From contig CALCEK010000067.1 in assembly GCA_937900125.1 (NCBI GenBank), positions 1-10,499 on the forward strand: a stretch of DNA of 10,499 bases, given 5' to 3'. Below, piece after piece: positions 7,382-10,499 of the stretch. The stretch comes from an uncultured Treponema sp. GTDB lineage: Bacteria; Spirochaetota; Spirochaetia; Treponematales; Treponemataceae. The stretch's first letter is position 1; every line of letters begins with the position of its first letter. Position numbers and translations under genes: made by a program. Under the pieces are notes generated by a model. It was not told where the DNA came from, did not search any database, and saw nothing but the letters and a program-made list of their open reading frames with translations.

Positions 7382-8587
7382 TTAATTTCCCTCCCGCAAA
7401 ATCATACCTGTGTCGATTTTTGCAATTTTGAACGCTGAATAAGCCGTGCTTAAACACGCACAAAGTGCAGAAAGTGTAAGAGAAACAAGTACAAGTCCTA
7501 TAATAAGCGATGGACTAGGAAGTAAAAAAGGAAGATTTATACTTTGACTTATAAGCGAATGGAATGGAATAATTCCCAAAATGGCAATTGCAATTCCGCA
7601 AATTCCGCCCGCAAGATTCACAAAAATTGATTCGCTCATTACAAGGCGGGCGAGTTTTTTCTGGCTTGCGCCAAGCACTCTAAGCACCGCAAACTCTTTT
7701 TTCCGCTCGCCAATAATAAGTGTAGAAACGACAATTAAAATCACTAAGCAAAGAATGCAAACAACCACAGCAAGCACGGCAATAATTTTAGAAAAATGAG
7801 AAAGGCTTGTCGCAATGTCGCTCGTCATAGCTTTTGCTTTTACCGCTTGTGTTTTTCGCACCTTCCGCTGAATTTTACTTGCCACGCTTTCTATGTCCGC
7901 CCCTTCGGAAACTTTGACCATAATCGTTGAAATTAATTTGTCAGGAGTGCTTTTGTCTTTTACAAACGACCAACCGATTTTGTCAGCGGCTTCCATCAAA
8001 AGTCGAATTGTGTTCATATTTGCAAAAACTGCGTTGTCTAAGCCAGTGCCTGTTTCTGCAAGTTGAGCGGCAATGTTCCAATTTTGGTCAAAAAATTTGA
8101 GTTTGCGACTTTCGGTGAGCGAAACTTTGCTCCCAATCAAAATGTCGCCATCACCAAGAGTTCCTTTAAAACTTTCACGCACCCATGGCTGAATTGTAAA
8201 ATCTGTTTCGGGGTCGAATCCAATCAGTTGGAGCGACACTGAACAACACCCCGCATTCATCGAACACATATACACTTGCGGCGAAACACGTTCCACGCCT
8301 TCAATTTGCGCAACTTTTTCAAGATTCGCACGGCTCATATAAAAATAAGTGCGGTTTCCTTGATTCAAAATTGTGTCCGCACTCACTTTTGTTCTAGCTT
8401 CATAAGGAACAACAACAATGTCCGCCCCAAGCCGTTTTTCTAGTGACTGCAATCCATTCCGCAAACTCAAAAGAAGAAGAGCTCCTCCAAAAATCGAAAA
8501 CGAAAGCAAAAGAGCAAACACAAATAGAGCGGCTGAACGCCCTTTTTTGCCGAGTATATTAAGAATCGGAATGGAAGAAAAAGTCAT
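7382..8587 (-). CDS. FtsX/MacB-type ABC permease with periplasmic Cys cluster
   Basis: 401-aa permease with the MacB/FtsX layout: one N-terminal TM helix (about 19-42), a large extracytoplasmic domain (about 45-265) and three C-terminal helices (about 268-292, 321-342, 359-382). The loop after TM2 has ERKKEFAVLRVLGAS (294-308), the conserved FtsX-domain coupling segment. The soluble domain contains MCSMNAGCCS (Cys108, Cys114, Cys115) followed by LQLIGFDPETDFTIQPW. Three close cysteines facing the periplasm are unusual for MacB-like permeases and suggest metal binding or thiol chemistry. Its ATG overlaps the TGA of the upstream DUF4418-like gene (8584-8587, ATGA), so translation is coupled. 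Such MacB-fold transporters work by mechanotransmission on periplasmic or membrane substrates rather than classical import. That it handles a metal or redox partner is inference from the cysteines and neighbours. Confidence 0.88.
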   Translation of the reverse strand: MTFSSIPILNILGKKGRSAALFVFALLLSFSIFGGALLLLSLRNGLQSLEKRLGADIVVVPYEARTKVSADTILNQGNRTYFYMSRANLEKVAQIEGVERVSPQVYMCSMNAGCCSVSLQLIGFDPETDFTIQPWVRESFKGTLGDGDILIGSKVSLTESRKLKFFDQNWNIAAQLAETGTGLDNAVFANMNTIRLLMEAADKIGWSFVKDKSTPDKLISTIMVKVSEGADIESVASKIQRKVRKTQAVKAKAMTSDIATSLSHFSKIIAVLAVVVCILCLVILIVVSTLIIGERKKEFAVLRVLGASQKKLARLVMSESIFVNLAGGICGIAIAILGIIPFHSLISQSINLPFLLPSPSLIIGLVLVSLTLSALCACLSTAYSAFKIAKIDTGMILREGN

Positions 8588-8997
8588 GCCGCACTCCGTT
8601 TTGTGTTTTTAAATTGAATGAATAAATCCACCAAGGCTGACACTGTAATCAAAACGCATAAAACAATGACAGCGGGGCGCATAACTGTGTGACACCGCAT
8701 ATTTTTCATCATGCACAAATTGATAAACACGCCAGGAATCAGTGCAGTAAAAATTGCACAGGGAACAATAGAAATTGAAAGTCCCATTTTTATTTTTTTG
8801 TCACCGATAAAAAATCGAATGAGCGAAACAATGCTCAACACCACCGAAAACGCAATGACACCATGTTCCGCCCAATGACAAACCATCCACGTCCCATCAT
8901 CTTTTGCAGGGCAAGCATGAAAAATAAAAATTGTTCCAAAAAACAAAACAACTGAAAGAACCGAAAGAATAATGTCGAATATAGAAATCTTTTTCAT
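8584..8997 (-). CDS. DUF4418-like four-TM membrane protein with conserved Cys/His motifs
   Basis: 137-aa membrane protein matching the pattern I associate with DUF4418: an early helix (about 7-27), then ACP (Cys29) and MVCHWAEH (Cys40, His41, His45) in the first loop, helices at about 46-63 and 70-92, then LCMMKNMRCHTVMRP (Cys95, Cys102, His103) before a last helix at about 107-128. The paired Cys/His groups both fall at membrane-loop borders and could form one metal or disulfide site on the outer face. The biochemical role of the family is not known to me. It is first in a coupled unit with an FtsX permease, itself Cys-bearing, and an ATPase, so it likely works with that transporter. ATG 8995-8997 has AAGGGG about 7 nt upstream, lying partly within a perfect palindrome, with a strong promoter beyond. 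Confidence 0.85.
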   Translation of the reverse strand: MKKISIFDIILSVLSVVLFFGTIFIFHACPAKDDGTWMVCHWAEHGVIAFSVVLSIVSLIRFFIGDKKIKMGLSISIVPCAIFTALIPGVFINLCMMKNMRCHTVMRPAVIVLCVLITVSALVDLFIQFKNTKRSAA

Positions 8998-9005
8998 ATA
9001 AAACC

Positions 9006-9029
9006 CCTTGTTAGCTTATGCTAACAAGG
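9006..9029. promoter_or_regulatory. Perfect 10-4-10 palindrome at the transcription start / RBS of the DUF4418 operon
   Basis: On the minus strand CCTTGTTAGC and GCTAACAAGG flank a 4-nt ATAA centre. The upstream end abuts the -10 at 9030; the downstream arm contributes AAGG to the AAGGGG ribosome-binding site. It can act as an operator over the start site or as an RNA hairpin hiding the Shine-Dalgarno. The half-site GTTAGC is loosely reminiscent of DtxR/MntR-family sites (GGTTAG...CTAACC), but the spacing differs. Confidence 0.75.
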
Positions 9030-9060
9030 ATAATATCACATTTTATGTAAACTTTGTCAA
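9030..9060 (-). promoter_or_regulatory. Promoter of the DUF4418-FtsX-ABC unit
   Basis: On the minus strand a perfect -35, TTGACA (9055-9060), directly follows the stop codon of the upstream ATPase gene. A -10 of TATTAT (9030-9035) sits at 19 nt, or GATATT (9032-9037) at the optimal 17 nt. The -10 abuts the palindrome at 9006-9029, so transcription would begin inside it. Confidence 0.7.
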
Positions 9061-9726
9061 TTACGCATTGTTTTTAATTTCTCGCGCAAATTTTCCGTGT
9101 TCTAACACAATCGTGCGTTGGGCGACTTCGGCAACTTCGGGGTCGTGAGTAACAACTACAATCGTGCGTCCTTCTGCGTGTAACTGCTTAAAAATGTCAA
9201 TGACCATGTTCTGATTTGCTTCGTCCAAGTTGCCCGTCGGCTCATCGGCAAGAATCAGTTGCGGATAATTTATCAGTGCTCGCGCAATACACACGCGCTG
9301 TTGCTCACCGCCCGAAAGTTGGCTGGGCAAATGTTTTGCGCGTTCCGCCAAGCCCACGCGCTTTAACGCTTCAAGAGCTTCTTTTTCATCGGGCATACTG
9401 TGATAATACTGCGCCACCATCACGTTTTCCACAGCGGTCAAATAATTCACCAAGTGGAACTGCTGAAAAATCAGCCCGATTTTGTCGCGGCGGATGCGCG
9501 TTAGGCTACGGCTGGATTCGTGCGCAATGTCCGCACCGTCCAAAATAACCTGTCCGCTTGTGGGCTTATCCATACACCCGATAATATTCATCATCGTACT
9601 CTTGCCGGAACCGGATGGACCCATAATCGCCAGCCACTCTCCCTTCTCCACCTTCAGATTCACATCATCCAAAGCATGCAAGTCTCCATATATCTTATAC
9701 ACATTCTTTAATTCTAGCAAACTCAT
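9061..9726 (-). CDS. ABC transporter ATPase (LolD/MacB-type; resembles the ATPase of FTR1/P19-associated iron systems)
   Basis: 221-aa NBD, cytoplasmic, most likely paired with the FtsX-type permease that precedes it at 10056-10499. Motifs: Walker A GPSGSGKST (36-44), Q-loop Gln88 in LIFQQFHLV, signature LSGGEQQ (137-143), Walker B LILADEP (157-163), D-loop GNLDEA, switch His194 in VVTHDPEVAEVAQRT. The stretch LTAVENVMVAQYYHSMPDEKEAL is typical, as I remember it, of ATPases in FetMP-Fus/P19-type iron clusters; a homology search is needed to confirm that. Start ATG 9724-9726 is preferred over ATG 9745-9747 because AAGGAG (9733-9738) sits 6 nt upstream of it. A repeat-filled gap of about 330 nt separates it from the permease gene, unusual for such pairs. 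Its middle is more GC-rich than the genes to its left. Confidence 0.9.
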   Translation of the reverse strand: MSLLELKNVYKIYGDLHALDDVNLKVEKGEWLAIMGPSGSGKSTMMNIIGCMDKPTSGQVILDGADIAHESSRSLTRIRRDKIGLIFQQFHLVNYLTAVENVMVAQYYHSMPDEKEALEALKRVGLAERAKHLPSQLSGGEQQRVCIARALINYPQLILADEPTGNLDEANQNMVIDIFKQLHAEGRTIVVVTHDPEVAEVAQRTIVLEHGKFAREIKNNA

Positions 9727-9744
9727 ACCTTTCTCCTTCCATCC

Positions 9745-9905
9745 CATTCCCTATATAAGTATCTTACGAAGTGCTATTTTTCCAGTACCACATTTTTCAT
9801 ATTTGCGAAGTACTATTCGCCAGTACCACATCTTTCATATTTGCGGAATGCCATTTTTTCAGTACCATATCTTTTATATTTGCGAAATGCCTTTTTGCCA
9901 GTACC
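9745..9905. repeat. Tandem ~39-bp repeats (about 3.5-4 copies)
   Basis: CAGTACC recurs at 9783, 9821, 9860 and 9899, giving periods of 38, 39 and 39 bp. Between them each unit has a variable ACATCTTTCATATTT-like half, then TTTGCGAAATGCC-like and T-rich parts; a partial unit without CAGTACC precedes 9783. Copies differ by several substitutions. On the minus strand two 39-bp units read as successive 13-codon repeats in one open frame (core VL.K.H.AN.KD), which ends in TGA in the next unit. There are no unique spacers, so it is not a CRISPR. Confidence 0.8.
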
Positions 9906-9907
9906 GA

Positions 9908-10044
9908 GTTGCGCAGAATATATATTCTATAAACAGGGCCTTGAGAAACGTTGGTACTTAGGCGCTGTACTCTAGCGCCTTAGTACCACTACGTTTCTCA
10001 CGGAGCGAGAGCGTCCCTGTGTTAGAATATATATTCTACGCAAC
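9908..10044. repeat. 137-bp multi-stem inverted repeat (MITE-like)
   Basis: Outer arms GTTGCG (9908-9913) and CGCAAC (10039-10044) continue inward as near-perfect inverted copies: AGAATATATATTCT at 9915-9928 and 10024-10037, then ACAGGG/CCCTGT, GAGAAACGT/ACGTTTCTC and GGTACTTAGGCGCT/AGCGCCTTAGTACC, which close on a short loop. AGAATATATATTCT is itself a perfect palindrome. The arms have a few unpaired insertions, one near 10001-10014. No transposase gene is present, so a non-autonomous element or a large structured RNA is most likely. Flanking duplication is at best 2 bp (GA). Confidence 0.8.
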
Positions 10045-10055
10045 GACACTTACAC

Positions 10056-10499
10056 CTACTCCCCTTTCAACACCAGTGCCGGATCCACCTTCGTGGCACT
10101 CTTGATTGGCAACAGACACGCAATCCCCGTAATCACAATAGACACAAGTATCGTAACAGGTATCAGCACCGGCCGCAGCGTAATGGTCGAACTGAACACA
10201 TTCACGCTGACAAACTGCGCGAACGCAAATCCCAGTCCAGAGCCCAGAATACCGCCCACGCCGCCCAGCAGCATGCCTTCTCCCATAAATTCCTGAATAA
10301 TGCTGGCATCCGACGCGCCGATTGCCTTGCGCAGACCGATTTCCCGTCTCCGCTCTGTCACCACCGCCGTCATGGTAGTCGCCACACAGATCATGGTAAG
10401 CGCCAGCACTATCACCGTCACAAGCAATACCAATCCCTGCAGCTTTCCAAGGACTGCCGTCTCCGACTCCGCGACTTTCTTTACCACCTTTGCCTCTAC
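10056..10499 (-). CDS. FtsX/MacB-type ABC permease, C-terminal part (runs off the right edge)
   Basis: The visible 147 residues are the membrane domain of an FtsX-fold permease. They comprise three TM helices (around VLLVTVIVLALTMICVATTM, GGVGGILGSGLGFAFAQF and VLIPVTILVSIVITGIACLL) and ERRREIGLRKAIGAS between the first two, the coupling segment that contacts the ATPase. The first helix follows ESETAVLGKLQ, and the protein ends ATKVDPALVLKGE then TAG, the usual C-terminus of the family. The frame is open to position 10499, so the N-terminal helix and periplasmic domain lie outside the window. The ATPase at 9061-9726 on the same strand is the likely partner. By style it resembles the permeases of FTR1/P19-associated iron systems, which is recollection and not a search result. 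GC content is near 58-60% in the two 60-bp lines counted (10261-10380), above most of the window. Confidence 0.88.
   Translation of the reverse strand, partial: VEAKVVKKVAESETAVLGKLQGLVLLVTVIVLALTMICVATTMTAVVTERRREIGLRKAIGASDASIIQEFMGEGMLLGGVGGILGSGLGFAFAQFVSVNVFSSTITLRPVLIPVTILVSIVITGIACLLPIKSATKVDPALVLKGE

Noticed and set aside
9016..9060. Riboswitch in the DUF4418 leader
   Set aside because: The leader is under about 35 nt, too short for a known aptamer; a single palindrome explains it better.
9745..9905. Regularly spaced repeats as a CRISPR array
   Set aside because: The whole unit is repeated with similar sequence and there are no unique spacers of constant length; no cas genes are in the window.
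9482..9961. Plus-strand 159-aa open frame
   Set aside because: It runs antisense through the ABC ATPase and then the tandem repeats; its later part is simply the repeat read as a peptide, and no ribosome-binding site is seen.

Overview
The window looks like a chromosomal segment of a host-associated Treponema-like spirochaete. Three things point that way: AT-rich codon use over most of the window; a large two-domain M16 peptidase; and a stand-alone AICAR transformylase next to a lipoprotein-type FMN/FAD reductase with a relaxed lipobox. This taxonomic call is inference from gene style and remembered family distributions, not a database result. The right-hand end (about 9.06-10.5 kb) is visibly more GC-rich and carries repeat structures unlike the rest. 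It could be laterally acquired, perhaps from a gut Firmicute, or could be an assembly junction.

Layout, left to right. (1) 1-2905, plus: an M16 zinc metallopeptidase whose reading frame is still open at the left edge. (2) 2917-2950: an intrinsic terminator between convergent transcription units. (3) 2972-4618, minus: purH-type AICAR formyltransferase followed by a small four-helix membrane protein of unknown function. (4) 4619-4803: divergent control region with a promoter for the transformylase that would give an almost leaderless mRNA, a short hairpin repeat, and a dyad in front of the next gene. (5) 4804-6528, plus: a lipoprotein flavin reductase of the fumarate/urocanate reductase type (FMN_bind plus FAD_binding_2, no haem domain). 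(6) 6529-6673: a 10-bp-arm hairpin of unknown role and a minus-strand terminator. (7) 6674-8997, minus: a DUF4418-like membrane protein, an FtsX/MacB-type permease with a Cys cluster and an ABC ATPase, translationally coupled at an ATGA overlap. They are driven by a clear promoter with a perfect 10-4-10 palindrome placed on the start site and ribosome-binding site. (8) 9061-9726, minus: a second ABC ATPase. (9) 9745-10044: tandem ~39-bp repeats, then a 137-bp multi-stem inverted repeat. (10) 10056-10499, minus: the C-terminal part of a second FtsX-type permease, cut by the right edge.

The most interesting system is the minus-strand block 6674-10499. It has two ABC-ATPase/FtsX-permease pairs and a Cys/His-bearing DUF4418-type membrane protein. 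The sequence style of the right-hand pair resembles, from memory, the ABC/FtsX parts of the P19/FTR1-associated iron systems (FetMP-Fus type; Campylobacter Cj1658-Cj1665). The second cassette looks like a separately controlled cysteine-bearing partner. A metal or thiol/redox export or maturation role is a reasonable hypothesis but is not shown by the sequence. The 137-bp inverted repeat plus tandem repeats split what would normally be a tight permease-ATPase operon.
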